DNA of 64,000 nt from positions 43,702,794-43,766,793 of the forward strand of contig OZ026625.1 in NCBI GenBank assembly GCA_964020975.1, read 5' to 3'. Shown here piece after piece: positions 1-12,834 of this stretch. This stretch comes from Hermodice carunculata. Lineage: Eukaryota > Annelida > Polychaeta > Eunicida > Amphinomidae. A model generated the notes under the pieces. That model was not told the origin of the DNA and searched no databases. It saw only the letters and a program-made list of their open reading frames with translations. How positions within the stretch are numbered: the stretch's first letter is position 1; each line of letters starts with the position of its first letter. A program made the position numbers and the translations under genes.

Positions 1-741
1 AAGCACACAAGAAAGATTTGTTCAGCTCTCTGATAGGTGGTGACACCCAGTGAGAGAAAGCAAAAATGCAATAGAGTCTGAAGATTGACTCTGTCATCAA
101 AAATGAGATAGTTAAACATACCATTTACTTCCATTTATACCTTCTATAACTGTGTAGCTGATTGATCCAGTTAAATGAAGTGCAATGAAGAAAATTCAGT
201 TTCTGGGTGCATGTTTACATGCATTGGATCTGAATTGGAGCTGAGACTGTAAATTCCTGGTCCTAGATTGGGGCAAGGCCAGTTGCCTAGCAACAGACCG
301 GACATGTTGGTGAAAGTGCATCCATAGGGTAGGCGTATGGTGGAATATGCAGGGTGGCTTTGAGTAATATGTTGTCTACCTCAGCTGTGACAGAGCTCTA
401 TTTTTAGATGTTGCCAATTAGTATGTGTAAAAGTTGCATAACTTCTGTGTGCACACTGGCAGGTTGTGCCTGCATCACATACTGCAGAGAGGCTTGCACA
501 CAAGCTTGGCTGGGCCGTGTACATACTTCTGGGATTACACAGAGGTTCATGTAATACAATTGGAGTTAAGTTGAGTTAGAGTACTTTGAGGCAATTTGAA
601 AAAGTATTTTCCATCGTCCTAGAGATTAGTTGGATACACTGAAGTAATTAACACTTGGAGCTTGTTGCACTGAGGTTGCTTTGTGTCAATTGTGGCTTTG
701 CAACATTGTACCTGAAACCCAGTTGATTATGCTAACTGGTT

Positions 742-1190
742 TTATCTGCTATACACTGTAATACTGAGATACCCATTGTGCACTGTCGTAACATTGTCGT
801 ACAGATCATACACTGTTGTACTAAAGTAACCATTGTACACTGCCTTAACATTGTCGTACTGATTATACTCTGGTGTACTGAAGTACCCATTGTACCTTGT
901 TGTGACATAGTCGTACCGATCATACACTGTAGAACTTAAGTGCCGATTGTGCACTCTCATAACATTGTTGCACCAAGCATACACTGTGGTACTAAAATAC
1001 CCATTGTACACTTTGGTAACCTTGTTGTACCGATCATACACTTAGTACTGAAGAGCCCATTGTACACTGTCGTAACATTGTGCTACAGATCATACACTGC
1101 TGCACTTGAAGTAACCATAATTGTACATTGTCATACCGATAATACACTGTAGTACTGAAATGCTCACTGTACAATGTCATACCAATAAGC
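742..1190. repeat. minisatellite, about 8 units of 50-62 bp
   Basis: Direct imperfect tandem repeat. Each unit contains a form of CATACACTGTNGTACTGAAGTACCCATTGT followed by CACTGTCGTAACATTGTNGTACCGAT. Unit starts lie near 752, 811, 867, 929, 979, 1036, 1091 and 1141. Open frames on either strand here follow from the repeat and are not genes. Confidence 0.85.
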
Positions 1191-1348
1191 TTTGAAGACA
1201 AACACACCGATTTGCTATGCGTGAAATAATCTTTTCTAGTTTTTGACTGTATTGCTTCCGAAGCAGACTCAAGCTCCGCGCTGTGTCTACTGCCCAAGTA
1301 TAGTAGAGATAACACGGCACTTACTCTGCTTTGGAGGCAAATGACTGT

Positions 1349-1533
1349 TTAACCCTTTCCCCCTCAAACCGGCCAAAACTGGCTGGTGGTCAAATGTCGT
1401 CTGCTTCAGTGTATTCTACTAATTTCAACAGTTATGAAAAACAAATTGACTGAGAAATGTACATGAGACTTATCAAGATCACATGCCAAGGAAAGCTGTT
1501 GACTCAGTCTTAATTCAAGGGGGAAAGGGTTAA
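1349..1533. mobile_element. piggyBac-like MITE, 185 bp
   Basis: The left end TTAACCCTTTCCCCCT is matched exactly by the reverse complement of the right end, giving 16-bp terminal inverted repeats beginning with TTAA. TTAA target duplication followed by CCC is the hallmark of piggyBac elements. No transposase is encoded, so this is a non-autonomous copy. Its right half carries the core CCAAGGAAAGCTGTTGACTC that recurs through the window. Confidence 0.75.
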
Positions 1534-2752
1534 CTCATGGAATGTCTGTGTAAATTAACATGTTTTACTCTATGTAACAAAAAATTGCACAAATAAATTT
1601 CGTGTACATCGTATTGGACAATTGTTACAATTTTCATCATCTTATAAGTTCTGCAGTGGTAAAAACTTCTGAAATAGGAAAGGTAAGGATTAGCTCTAAG
1701 TCCAAGGTGTGTACATTCGCCCGAATACACACATGAATACACAAGCATTTGCAGGGCTAGAGCTGCGTATTCGCATTACTAGTTTGTATGCTAAAGCAAC
1801 CTTAAATTAACCAGTCACTTTTATAGCTGTGGTTATGCGATTTTTGTGAGATATGTAGTTATGCATGTAGATTTACTGTCTGAAATTTGGTGCTTCTACA
1901 TGCAGTAGTTGTCAAGTTATTAAGTTGCAAATTACAATGTAAAGTAATGGGAATACCCAACCCTAGTCGTCCACTGACAGCAGTGCCCTCTTTTAAGTAG
2001 TTGTTGAACCTTCTCTTCTTGCCCTTACCTATTGTATCTATGTTTTCAATGGAATAATATTTACATTATTTATAAGTACCAGAGGTAATTTAATTCCTGT
2101 CCTTTGTACTAAAGTCTAAAGATTTTTTTCCATTCCTGTACCAGGACACTTAATGTTATACGCAATATTAATGCAATGTTCCTGACTTTTTTCATGCTAC
2201 GCAGATTCACAAAAATCTTTGTATTGTAAACATAGTTATTTCAACTGTATTGCCTGGTACCTACTTGTAACAATCTGTGTAGGCTCAAAAGATCTGGAGA
2301 CACACAAGCAGCATGTGCAAGAGACAGACCACTATGCCCACTTAATTATTGTAGCAAAAGACCTCGTGTTACACAGCACTGAATTTTTGACCTTATTGAA
2401 CGTTCTATTTGCAGGCCTATTCCTTTTATCATATGCCATTACAGCTTTTGAATGAATAAAAATTTATTTGCAGCATCTCAAATTGTGCTTGGATTATCAT
2501 TGAATTGATTTGTCTGAGCCATCACCGAGTGCTTTATGTTTGTCTCCGTCTCTGTTATGTTGAATATTTTTCAATGTGTCGCACGTTATATAATATTATG
2601 GACTTTTCAGTGAATAGAGGTGCTGGTAACCAGAAAAACCAATATCAATAGCATGCATACCCACAAAAAAACCATCATTGTTTTATAAAATAATACGAAC
2701 ACTATATAGGCCTATTATTTTTCACATTATTGACTCAAGGCGATTTTTGCCT
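1534..2752. other. A+T-rich stretch with no gene seen
   Basis: No splice-bounded exon, no recognisable domain and no ordered repeat was found on either strand. Open frames are under 80 codons and look random. Confidence 0.5.
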
Positions 2753-2818
2753 TTATGGCTCGATGTACCTCATCATTAGAGTCCTGCAGACGCCATTTTC
2801 AGTCAACGGCAGCGCACG

Positions 2819-2819
<1 letters not shown>

Positions 2820-2851
<32 letters not shown>

Positions 2852-3790
2852 TTTATTTATCACATAGATCAGGTACATAAAATAGGGATATTCATGAAAA
2901 AACATACAATAAGCGACAACACCCTGATTCATATGAATGGAAATCACTATAAAGCCAGCATACTAGTTTGGCTTATTTCCATAGTGGTTCATAGCTCTTG
3001 GGTATAAATAAACACTTTGATGAAATGTAATATAGATTTTTAAGGAAGATTGAGCATACATATTAATTAAATGTAGGAAAAAATATATATATTCTGCATT
3101 ATACAAAAGAAAAATAGCACCATTCTTATGACATATATTATGGTAAAAAGATAATGTATATGGCTGGAGTCATGACTGACTAAAATGTAGTTTCTTTAGT
3201 TACCCAAAAGCTATACAGATGGCAGCACATATGCTCTCCTCTGTACAGCCCATGGGCAACCAAAGTGAGGCCTCATGAAAGTACTAAGTTTTAAATTAAA
3301 CAGCTCCGTTTTAAAAAGCATGTTCTAAGTTTTCTACTGCAATCATTGACTCCCTCAAAAACCTTTTATATCCCTTCTTAAATAACTGTCTGGATGGTGA
3401 ATTCTTTTGTTCCTTTGGGAACCCATTCCAGAGTTTCACACCATTGCAAATAGATAAATGAGTTCTTTCCTTGGCTTCTAACCTGTGGCAAGACAAATGA
3501 GCCTTGACTGTGTCTTGTCTTTATATTATAGGTGGATTTGGTCATCTGAAGATCATAAAAGTATTCTGAAGTTTGAGATTGTTTAAATTTGAACATTACA
3601 TTTAGATATAAAATTTTTACTTTTGATGTGACATCCAACCAGTTTAACATAGCAAAATGGTCCGCACCCACACGATCTCTTGAATCAAAAGGCAAAATGT
3701 ATCAGGCCATTTTGTTCTGTGCTGTTTGCAGTCTATGTTTAAAATGTGCTTTCAGACTCCGGTACCATAATATGCATGCATAGTCAATAA
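2820..3790 (-). mobile_element. LINE 3' end, degraded, minus strand
   Basis: Read on the minus strand, the segment translates in pieces to the C-terminal tail of a non-LTR retrotransposon ORF2. A WYRSLKAHFKHRLQTAQNKMA segment is followed by a stop, then DSRDRVGADHFAMLNWLDVTSKV, then the conserved tail pattern TRHSQGSFVLPQVRSQGKNSF with a following W near a WVPK motif (a corrupted W-N-x-LP). It ends in an (AATC)n tail at about 2820-2850, preceded by AATAAA-like bases. The reverse transcriptase core is absent, so this is a heavily 5'-truncated and mutated copy. The clade is not determined; CR1/L2-type elements have similar tails. Confidence 0.65.
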
Positions 3791-3894
3791 AAATTAAAAA
3801 AAAAAAAAACGGCTGAAGCAAAGTTGAACACAACATCCTCTTTTCTTTGGCATTTAACAAAAAAACCCTGTCTATACAAAAATTTCCGACCATT

Positions 3895-4260
3895 CACGCC
3901 GGGGCGAGCGCTCCCTAGTGCCCAAACTCTTTGCTGTGCGGAGGCGAGAAAAGGGCTACGATTTTCCGACCTTTGACCTCATTTCAAATATGGCAGCACC
4001 CACGTCTGTTGGCGATAATGTTGCGACATACCACGCAGATTTATGGTGTTGGGAAGGAAAATAAGCATAGGATAGATTACGGATTGCCTCAGAACGTACA
4101 AGGGATGATTTAGCTGAATTTCTTAGCGAGGGAAAACCCACTGATACACGATAATGTGGACCCAATGTTCGGCGAGTTGAAATTTCTTGCAGCTGCCGTT
4201 ATGACTCAATATGAGGCGTCATATGTCCTCGTTTGACAACATTGCGTAGACAACGAGTTG
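3895..4260 (+). promoter_or_regulatory. possible CpG-containing promoter segment
   Basis: This short stretch is richer in G+C and CpG than its surroundings and contains AAATATGGCAGCACCC, a start-like context at 3990. The reading frame from that ATG closes after 23 codons without a good splice donor. A promoter or first exon is possible but no downstream exon was found. Confidence 0.2.
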
Positions 4261-5274
4261 ATCTTTTGCAGATATAATTGCCTGTTCAAGAACAACACGT
4301 TATCTTCGTAGTGTTTCATATTTTGCACATATTTGCATTTCGCATTTTTCCATGATTCTTGTGTACCTATTCCCGGCTTATTCCAACCGAGTTATGCAAT
4401 GGATACAGGTGTAGCCGTGTCTCATGCAAAGACAAGACCTAATCAGTACACGAGACAAGTGTAAAATGCACGTACATATTGCTTTCAGAAATAAATGTAG
4501 CTTCATGACAATAAAGACTGCACTTTTTTTTGCACAAATTGGCATAAATTTGTTTTATTATTGTTTGGATGAACCTGTGACAGCCTATGGACTTCACGTA
4601 GGTCCATGTACATGCAGTGTGCAGGGCTTGCCTGATGGGCGAAAAGGGACCAGAACTTTGAACTCAGAGCATCCGTTTCTCAGTTTTCAGATTTACAGCC
4701 ACAAATATGAAACGTGGACATAGCACATTTTAAATTGAGTTATTTTGAAGGTTTCATGTTCAAATGGAATGTAAAGTTGATGAAATCAATAATTCTATAT
4801 GATTAAATTGAAATTGTTGAAAACGTTTTTAATTTAGGTCCAGTAACTGAAAAAGAGGAGACAATCTAAAAAATGTCTAAGAAAATTTCAACTGGATTAG
4901 AGGACTATAATTAATTTGGGGATAAATTTGACACTTGGGATAATTGAAAATATGAATTGAGCCAGTTGCTTGAACCGATTGCATTCAGTTCCTCTTGCCC
5001 TGAGGAATCTATTATTAACCACACATGAGGAAAAGGTGCTTTCATATGTACCTCGCCCGCATTTACTGACTTTTCAACCTATCTGCATGTACATGCACCG
5101 AAACAGAAGATAATGGATAAACTCAACCTTATAAATATATGGGCCATCTAATACAGACATGATTTTTACTATTCAATGCTCCAAGAGTTCCCATAATTCT
5201 GTTTTGTCAATATGACTTTGATGCTGCATGAAAATCCTTCTTGAAAATGCTTATTATTTTGAAGTCAATCAGTA

Positions 5275-5495
5275 TTGACCCTTTCAAGTTCCCCCTCCAG
5301 CTGACCAAAACTGGACTGAGTCAACTGTCCTCTCTTTTCAGGACTTAGAATGTATTTTCAATCTTAATAAAAAACAATTTTAATGAAAAGTAAAATGTCA
5401 AGAATTTTCCTTGGTACAATAACAGGTTGGCTACTTACTACCTGCACCAAGGAAAGCTGTTGACTCGGTCTTAATCCCATGGGGGAAAGGGTTAA
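5275..5495. mobile_element. piggyBac-like MITE, diverged copy
   Basis: This is the same family as the element at 1349. The right end is GGGGGAAAGGGTTAA, and the left end is a decayed TTGACCCTTTCAAGTTCCCCCT. It carries the internal cores CTGAGTCAACTG and AAGGAAAGCTGTTGACTC as near inverted copies. There is no coding content. Confidence 0.6.
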
Positions 5496-6657
5496 AATAA
5501 ACCTTTTTTTTGGTGGGGGGGAGGTCAGACAATTTTGTTCGAAACATTTCGTGTGTCAAATGGCTTCTATTTGTTATTGTGCAATTTTGAAAACTTGGTT
5601 GATTTCTCCCATATTTAGCATGATATAAATGAATTAAAGCAGACTACATTACACATTCCTTACTGTATTAAGGCATAGGATATGAATAATCAAAAAATAT
5701 TGTTCTCTGCAAATGGATTTGTGCTGAGAGAGTTGTGGTCATGTAACAAAACTGTCCAACTGGATGTCCGTGAAAATTACTGTGGTGACTTCTACGAACT
5801 TTACCCAGACCCAGTTGTGCCTGTATTTTGACACTCCATCATTTTCTCAAACGTCCGCATAAAATTCAGACATGAGAGCTAATCTTGCTTTAAAGAGCTG
5901 AAAATGGCAAAATCAGGTAAAATTTTAAGATTTTAGTTTTAAATATACAATAGTACCTACAATTTAAGACCACTGCCACGACAGACCACCTGGCACTTGT
6001 GATCACATATGTATATGCTTTGTAATTTTACCTGTAATTAAGACCACCTGTCATATGTAACCACTTTTGGCAGACAGATGGGTTGCTCTTAAACAGCAGG
6101 TACTAGTAATTTTCAACTATAATCAGTTGATCAGCTGGAAATTATCCGTGTATGAAAATTAGGCCTAGGCCTACTGCTGGCATTTTGACTTGTGGACAGC
6201 CCTGTGTATGTCAGCATTCTATGCCCAGATCATGTAGATGTTAGACCTACATGTATAATATTTTTAACTGTTTTTCTTGTGAATTATTTACTTGGTAGAA
6301 TTCTTATTAATGATAGTCTCGATCATAAAGAATAATCCGTCTAAAAATACACCTTCACCCCACTGTTTTGTTGAATCTGAGAAATCATAGGCCAGCAACA
6401 TCGGGTCACATCACAAAATATACAAGAACATGCTGTTTCACATGATACAGATAGAATACTTGTTTTAGCAAAATATTCGTGATATTTTGTCACCTTTTTG
6501 GCTTGATGTGTTTGAAGGACAATATATGCTGTGGAAATGCAAATTGTCTGCTTGATGCCATGCCACAAAAATTGGCCCTAACTCATCCTGTAACTCATCA
6601 CTACTCATGGCACTTCAAACATTTTGGGCTAAGTTCGCAAAAAGGCATAGGGTGATT

Positions 6658-6831
6658 ACAGCAAAGTGAAACCTGTTTTGAGAGACTACCCCTACAGCAG
6701 GTCAAAGAGTGGTCGTATAAGGCAGGTGGTCTCTCAATAGAAGGTCAATAACATGGAAATGATGGCAAAAGGACATGGAAAACATGATCTGAAAAGCAGG
6801 TGGTCTCATCACAGTGGTATCAAAACAAGTT

Positions 6832-6837
<6 letters not shown>
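6658..6837. mobile_element. Tc1/mariner-like MITE (AGTGAAACCTGTTTT family)
   Basis: The ends AGTGAAACCTGTTTTGAGA and CAAAACAAGTTTCACTA are imperfect inverted repeats. The interior shares AGGCAGGTGGTCTCTCAATA and nearby words with the better-preserved copy at 17,789. The right end runs into an (AT)n tract. Confidence 0.6.

Positions 6838-6902
<65 letters not shown>
6835..6902. repeat. (AT)n microsatellite
   Basis: Uninterrupted AT dinucleotide run of about 34 repeats, giving spurious IYIYIY frames on both strands. Confidence 0.98.
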
Positions 6903-6905
<3 letters not shown>

Positions 6906-7658
6906 TACATACATACATATGTAACCTGCATACAGTAGTCCATCTCTTATAATATTGTCCTAAATACTACAGAAATGAGGTACATTAGCCTCATTTCTGG
7001 TGTGGGGGTGAGGGTGGGAGTGTGGTGAAAACATAACTACAATATTCAGAATACAAAGGAACAGACCTCATACAAAAGGCATGCTTGTTTTTGTGGAGGT
7101 TTTATAAAAGATTGACCACTGCAAAAAGTATTAATTATGATTGTTAAAAAAGATTAAGACAAAACCTGAGGATATATGCTGAAACATTCATTTATTCACA
7201 CATTACTTGTTAGACAAAAAACTTTTTCTGACATGAGGCTTTTTTTCATCTTCCAAAAGGTCAAATATTATGCGATAAATCATTCAACAAATCTACAACA
7301 TGAATACATGTGGTAGACACCAGTTATGTAAAACCGACTTTCCTATAACAACAGTTCATGTTTTACACTACTATTTCATGCTGTTCAATTTTCCATGGAA
7401 ATTTGTGATAACACATATTGCTGATCCATTAAAACGAAAATTGACATGTATGGTCTGTAAAACTCTAAAAATTTATTATGTTATACTAGAACAACATTGT
7501 TCTTTAGAAAAAGTGAAACTTGAGATTTGTCTACTTTGTAGTCAGACAGGAAATACGTTTTAGCACCAGTACCAAAATATTTTGCTTAAATGTAGCATTC
7601 TGCACATCAGCTACAAAGATGTATATTTCCTGCTGATAAGATATTATTTAAATATATT

Positions 7659-8278
7659 TTGCAGAAGTGGAAGTGCCTTATTTTTATGGTTCTGTGCATC
7701 AGGGACTGCAAAAATTCCCAGTATTGTCCATCTGATAAATACAGTCCTGAAAATGTAAAGGTCATTAAAGCAGTACTTAAAAAATCCAGCACAATATTAA
7801 TTTTAATATATATTTTGTACTTCAAACAGAGATTAAAAAAAAGAATAAAGATAGATCGATATATTGATAATAAAACAGTAAAAAGACTTCTTAGTTATGG
7901 CATTGAAAATCCCATGAGTATTGGGTTTCAAAATTTATACCGAATTGGGCAAATGCTCATGGTATTGTGTGCCTATTCTATGTTATCTGCAGAGCTTTCC
8001 AATGGTGCAGAAAGAATTCAAGTTGTGGACACAGTCCATTCACAAGCAACTACGACCTCGCCATGGAAGAAAACTTTAAATATGAAATTTCCCTGTATAG
8101 AAACGTTCCTGGTGAGGTACACTATGGTATCAGACAGATCAGTCATGCTACCTGGTTTGGTTTTGAATGTTGCTGTACACGATGTACAGACATACTGAAA
8201 ATTACATGCATTGAGAAACTAACATGCACACTGAATACAACTGTACAGTTAATATGGGAATCCCAGAACCATAAATGA
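7659..8278 (+). other. overlapping open frames of unknown meaning
   Basis: A 179-codon frame (7659-8198) overlaps a 103-codon frame (7967-8278). The second reads ...YRNVPGEVHYGIRQISHATW then FGFECCCTRCTD, a Cys cluster that looks less random than its surroundings. No start context, splice site pair or known family was recognised, and base composition matches the intergenic background. It may be a decayed exon or chance. Confidence 0.15.
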
Positions 8279-9031
8279 ATAGAAAGTCACTGGCAGAGAA
8301 GGATTTTCCAAGTGGTGAGAAGGCCCATGTTATCTGTACCAGCGAGAAGCCTATTGTAGTAAGGTACAACAAGAGGACACCGAGACTGCACTTCAACCTA
8401 CAGTATCAGTATGTGAACAAATATGGTGTCCCACAAAACTAGATACCCGAGACCCAAGACAAAATTTAGTCACTTTTAAATGATAATGGTAGTAGCCTTG
8501 GTGCACAAATTCAATTTCTAAGTAAAACTCGAGTGCATTTTTCAACATGAGTAGTGTGAACAACCACTTGCATATATTTCCATTGAAGTAAGCATCTTAA
8601 GTTTGTGTGGAAAATTTTAGTTTCATAAATTATGTGAAACTTTATGGTAGAATGTGTCAAATACTGCTCCTAGCTGACCATGGCTATTTAGACAGACCCT
8701 ATCCTGAATAATATGACTATTATAAATACACTGGTAGTGGCTACCAATGCAATGGAGCAGCATTTTTGGCTTGGTGTGGTGGAATGCTGTAATAATACTT
8801 GATCACACAGCGGTTCGTACAGATGTTGGGGAAAATGCCATGGCCCCAGCAGATTCTTGTAAACAAACCTGTTGCATGGAATGGGAAATCCAAGTAAAAT
8901 AAATTCCTTCTTTTGTATCACAACATGAGTAGTTATGGCCCTATTGACATCCATCATTGCCTGAAACCAACACAGAAATATGAGTAATTGTTCCTATTCT
9001 TACTTTTATGGATTTTTTACACACACACACA

Positions 9032-9034
9032 CAA

Positions 9035-9097
<63 letters not shown>

Positions 9098-9099
9098 AT
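9032..9099. repeat. (AAAT)n microsatellite
   Basis: About 16 AAAT units following a short CA run, with a further short run near 9119-9137. Such runs are often retroposon tails, but no LINE or SINE body was recognised upstream. Confidence 0.95.
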
Positions 9100-9599
9100 T
9101 AATATTTCACTGCATAGAATGAATAAATAAATAAATATTTCACTGCATGGACACTGATTAGGCCTATGAGACCAGATTATCTGTGAGTTTTATCTCTTAT
9201 GATCATAGCACATACATATTCATACTTGTAAATTCATAATTATGTACATGAACAAATTTTAAGTCATCGAAAAAGTTGTATCCACCCAGTGTAACTTCTA
9301 ACAAAGCACATATAATCACATTGCTGTATTTATATGATTCTCTTTGATCATTAATGAGAGTCTAATCTAAGCAAGTCACCAAGTACAGTTTAAAGTACAA
9401 CGTAATCAAGTGCAATTTCATCTAGAGGCTCAATTCACTTTGCCATTGATATCCAAGCTACACCCTGCCATTACAAAATCACCTCTTTCAACTTTACAGG
9501 CATGTTGACCTCACAAAACTGGATAAAGGTCACTGATATTACATAACACTCTGGTATTGGACATGGTCTATCTATCCTATGAATTTGGCAAGTCTAATC

Positions 9600-9975
9600 T
9601 AATTACTTCTCCAGAAATAGAATTTTATATCTTAAAACACATTTTGGCTCACAATTTCCGTCAAATTATAGGTGGCGCCACTAGTATCATTGACTTTGAT
9701 CTCCCCTACAACCCCACCAAGTTTTGTGACGATCTGCCCAAAAAGAAAGATGCTAAAGTGTTCACAAGATTTTCACATTTTGACCCCCTATATTTCATTA
9801 TATTGTAGGTGGCGCCACCAATATCAAAAGGCACTAGATTTCCACACACCCTATAAGTCCTGAAAGTTATATCAGGCTAACTTGAAAACCCTCGATGGTA
9901 TCATGGTCACAAGATCACATTTTGAACTGTTATATTACCTAATATATACGTGGCGCCACCAACATTGATATGGGC
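9600..9975. repeat. three 140-bp units, each with a GTGGCGCCAC palindrome
   Basis: The 10-bp palindrome GTGGCGCCAC occurs at 9672, 9809 and 9950, spaced 137 and 141 bp. Each copy is followed by a form of CAATATCAAAAGGC and then TTTCACACACCCTATAAG-like text, so the whole unit is repeated with divergence. Confidence 0.7.
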
Positions 9976-10900
9976 AAAGATTTTCATACACTTTATAACT
10001 TCTAAACGAACTGTCTTTATTTTGAGTATTTGTCCTGATGAGCCAATTAAATATACATAAACAAGCAAAAACTTTAAAAGTTCTATACTTGCATGTAACT
10101 TTCGAAAAGTCTACAGCAGGACCATGTGTTATGCTGAATTGTGCTTTTATTTTCATGGTTTAAAAGTAAAAAGGTACTATCAAGTATCTGAAGTTCAGCT
10201 AGGTACAAATATGCATGTGTATTCAGATACAAATATGTAGCCCTATTAGCATATAGCATACAGGCTTTTGCTAAATGACACTGTTCCCAAATATTTTTTA
10301 CAAGCATCTTCCTTTATATGTAGGCCTAGAGGTTATCACAATCATTATGCACGATTGGTGACTGTCGGTTGGCCACTTGTATCAGGTCATGGTTCATATG
10401 TAATTGGTGACTGTCTAGATATATCAACCAATGGACAGTCATCAATCCTGTAACTGTTAATAAATGTATGATACCAATAAGCCTGCCTTTGGGTTAACAC
10501 ATTATACAGTGTACATCTAGGCCTATTTGGAAGTACAAAATTAAGAGGGCCAACATGATTGTTATACATGTAGGCCAGCATATAAAGGAACATGGTTGTA
10601 ATCATATTTCATTTTTTTAATCATAATCATATTTTACATGCATGTGATGCATATATGCAAATATGTATCCTTACTGTATTCTAAACAGAGAATAGTAAAG
10701 GTCTACATATGCTAACCATGCATAGGTTTGCATATACATGTATACATGCACGTAAATATGCTTTTATCTATGTGTATACAAATAAGCATATGTATTATGT
10801 GCTTATTTGGAAACTGTGCGTACTACATTTTTGGAAATGGGCCTACCTGCAATGCACATACAAGCATGAATCATAAACTAAAACCACCCGACAGAGTTAC
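9976..10900. other. A+T-rich, no gene seen
   Basis: Contains many TAGGCCTA- and ATACATGTA-like words and one near-direct repeat of ATTGGTGACTGTC (about 10,353 and 10,401). If the minus-strand coiled-coil gene continues, its further exons lie here or further left, but none was identified. Confidence 0.4.
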
Positions 10901-11272
10901 CTGCAGCTGAGTCTGCTGGCAAGCCAAGCTGCTGTTCATTTTTGTTATGGTCTCTGCCTTTCTCTGGTGTTCTTGCTGCATACATTGAATACCCTGTTCA
11001 AGGTGATGCAGATAAGAGTTCTTTTTGTTGTTTTTTTGCTCAGCAGCACTGAATGCCCCAAATTGTGTGAGACGCCTGTGGGCCATATTTTCTTTTAAGG
11101 CACCACATTGTTTTTGTAAGGCACAATATTCTTCTTTCAGGTGTAAGAGCTTAGTTTCCTCTGCCTTAAGCTTTTTTGACACACTACTTTCTAGCAGCTC
11201 ATCACCTCTTCTCTTCCTTTCTGCTGCCCATGCACCTTCCCAATGGAAAACGACCTGGCCCTGGACCAGGTG
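10901..11272 (-). CDS. coiled-coil protein, exon 3 (unrecognised family)
   Basis: The 124-codon exon begins with HLVQGQVVFHWEGAWAAER and runs into a long hydrophilic, Lys/Glu/Gln-rich helix with heptad-like leucine spacing (KLKAEETKLLHLKEEYCALQ, then HHLEQGIQCMQQEHQRKAET). It ends LACQQTQLQ at CTGCAG followed by GTAACT, a good donor at 10,900. A coiled coil is the only structural claim supported. Low-complexity acidic/basic composition fits a kinetochore, centrosome or cytoskeletal scaffold, but no family was recognised. The proposed 5' boundary is a CTGGCAG acceptor at 11,273. Joining to exon 2 across a 67-nt intron keeps the frame. Confidence 0.5.
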
Positions 11273-11339
11273 CTGCCAGGTAATCATGGTCCAGTTGTAA
11301 CAACTTAACAGCAGCTGGCCCTGTGGCAGGTGCTGTCAC
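11273..11339 (-). other. proposed 67-nt intron inside a 60-bp tandem duplication
   Basis: On the minus strand GTGACAGCACC (11,339) to CCTGGCAG (11,273) would be a very short intron. It lies across a 60-bp direct duplication whose copies begin GACCACGATTAC and GACCATGATTAC. The upstream frame also stays open through both copies but stops about 20 codons later, whereas removing these 67 nt puts it in frame with the coiled coil. If the segment is retained, the product is truncated. Confidence 0.35.
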
Positions 11340-11448
11340 GTAATCGTGGTCAGATATATTAAATGCACCCAGCATGTTTTTTATCCCTTCCTTTTTTTCC
11401 TTTAGGTCTTTAGGTGTGGTAGTGAAACCCCTGTATTCTCTGTTGTCC
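11340..11448 (-). CDS. coiled-coil protein, exon 2
   Basis: The minus-strand acceptor TTTCTTTATACTTGCAG ends at 11,449 with a good pyrimidine tract. The exon then reads DNREYRGFTTTPKDLKEKK followed by EGIKNMLGAFNISDHDY, 36 codons plus one leading base. Phase 2 entry matches the proposed exon 1. The TTTPKDLKEKKEGIK part is charged and helical in character. The family is not recognised. Confidence 0.45.
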
Positions 11449-12834
11449 CTGCAAGTATAAAGAAAATCATATTTGGTCTATAGATAATTTAGCATACCAA
11501 TGTATGCACAAATATCCATTTAAACAGTCATGAATTTATGTGAGGCCAGTTCACAGACTGGTGGGTGGATAGATTCATCATAATATGAGGACTATATTTT
11601 GAAGGGTGAAAGCCCATTTAAGATGTACACTAGCTGCCTTGTTAATGGCATCCAAAGTGGCAATGTTCAACCTGCACAAACATTCACTTTATTAATTAAA
11701 ACTATGTGCATTAAAATAATGTACATTAGCCTCACCAGCAGTGATTTTGACCAAGTTAATTATGATGGGTCATATAAAATATGACCCATCCTGTAAAATT
11801 TCATGACGGTAGGTCAAGTGATCTTGGAGACATATGCACGACACAAGCAATTGGGATGGACGGATGGATGGATGACCGGACAGACGGATAAGAGCAAAAT
11901 CTATAGAAGTAAATTTGTTTCCCTTAATTACACTCTTGTTATATCCATACACAAGTTGTCTGCAGTTGAAGCCTGCAAGTGATACACTGTACCCTAGGTA
12001 GGCCTGCATACTGTGTAGCCTATACCCAATATGGTCCTTCATCAAAGCCTGCTTAGTTAGTTAGGCCTCTCTGATGAATTACATATAGGCCTATCAAGTT
12101 CACAATTAGCCCTCAATAAGCTGTAAAGTCCCAGCTTTTTCACAAGCAGGTGTATTTGCCTTTCATGTCACGATTTTAAGAAATTTGTTACGCCCTGCTT
12201 TTCCAAATATATATATTATCTTTGTTTCAAGGGCAGAAAAGGGTTAACATTTCTACTGCGTCTGCCAGAACAACAATTGTTCATGTTACCAAACCGAAAA
12301 ACAAATAATTTTTTGATGGGCATATTATCCAGCTTAAGTTGATGCGTCTAAACTCTGATTACAACGAGTTTCGTTGCCCGTAGGCTGTATACGTGTGGAA
12401 TAGCAACTGTGTTGACATTTGGCGGACTGGGCGATATTAGGGGTACGGCCTTGGTTCAACTTATATATGCCTGGAAATTCTTACACGGATCTAGCTTGTA
12501 GTTGAAAAGTAGAAGTACAGACAAAGATTGTTGGTTTTAGTTTTATAAGAAACTGTTCTGTTTAACAGTTAATCGTGATGAGCGGTTAGGCCCACGTTGC
12601 CTAGCAACATAATGCTCAGGAATTCCACCGCACACTTTCACTGTTTTCTTTATCCATACATTTTTAATAGCTCGTAGTTTTTCTCGGAAATGATTCTTTT
12701 TGATTATAGAAACAGTTTGTTTGCAAAAAAAATGATATGGAATGGAATGATATTCTAGAATACAACGATGTGCAAGCTACTCACCACACACGCACCACCC
12801 GCCATAGGTGACAAGTGTTTACATCTGCTTCTTT

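Noticed and set aside
3990-4061. Short coding exon MAAPTSVGDNVATYHADLWC
   Set aside because: The frame closes after 23 codons, no donor fits, and no partner exon was found, so it is noted only as possible promoter context.
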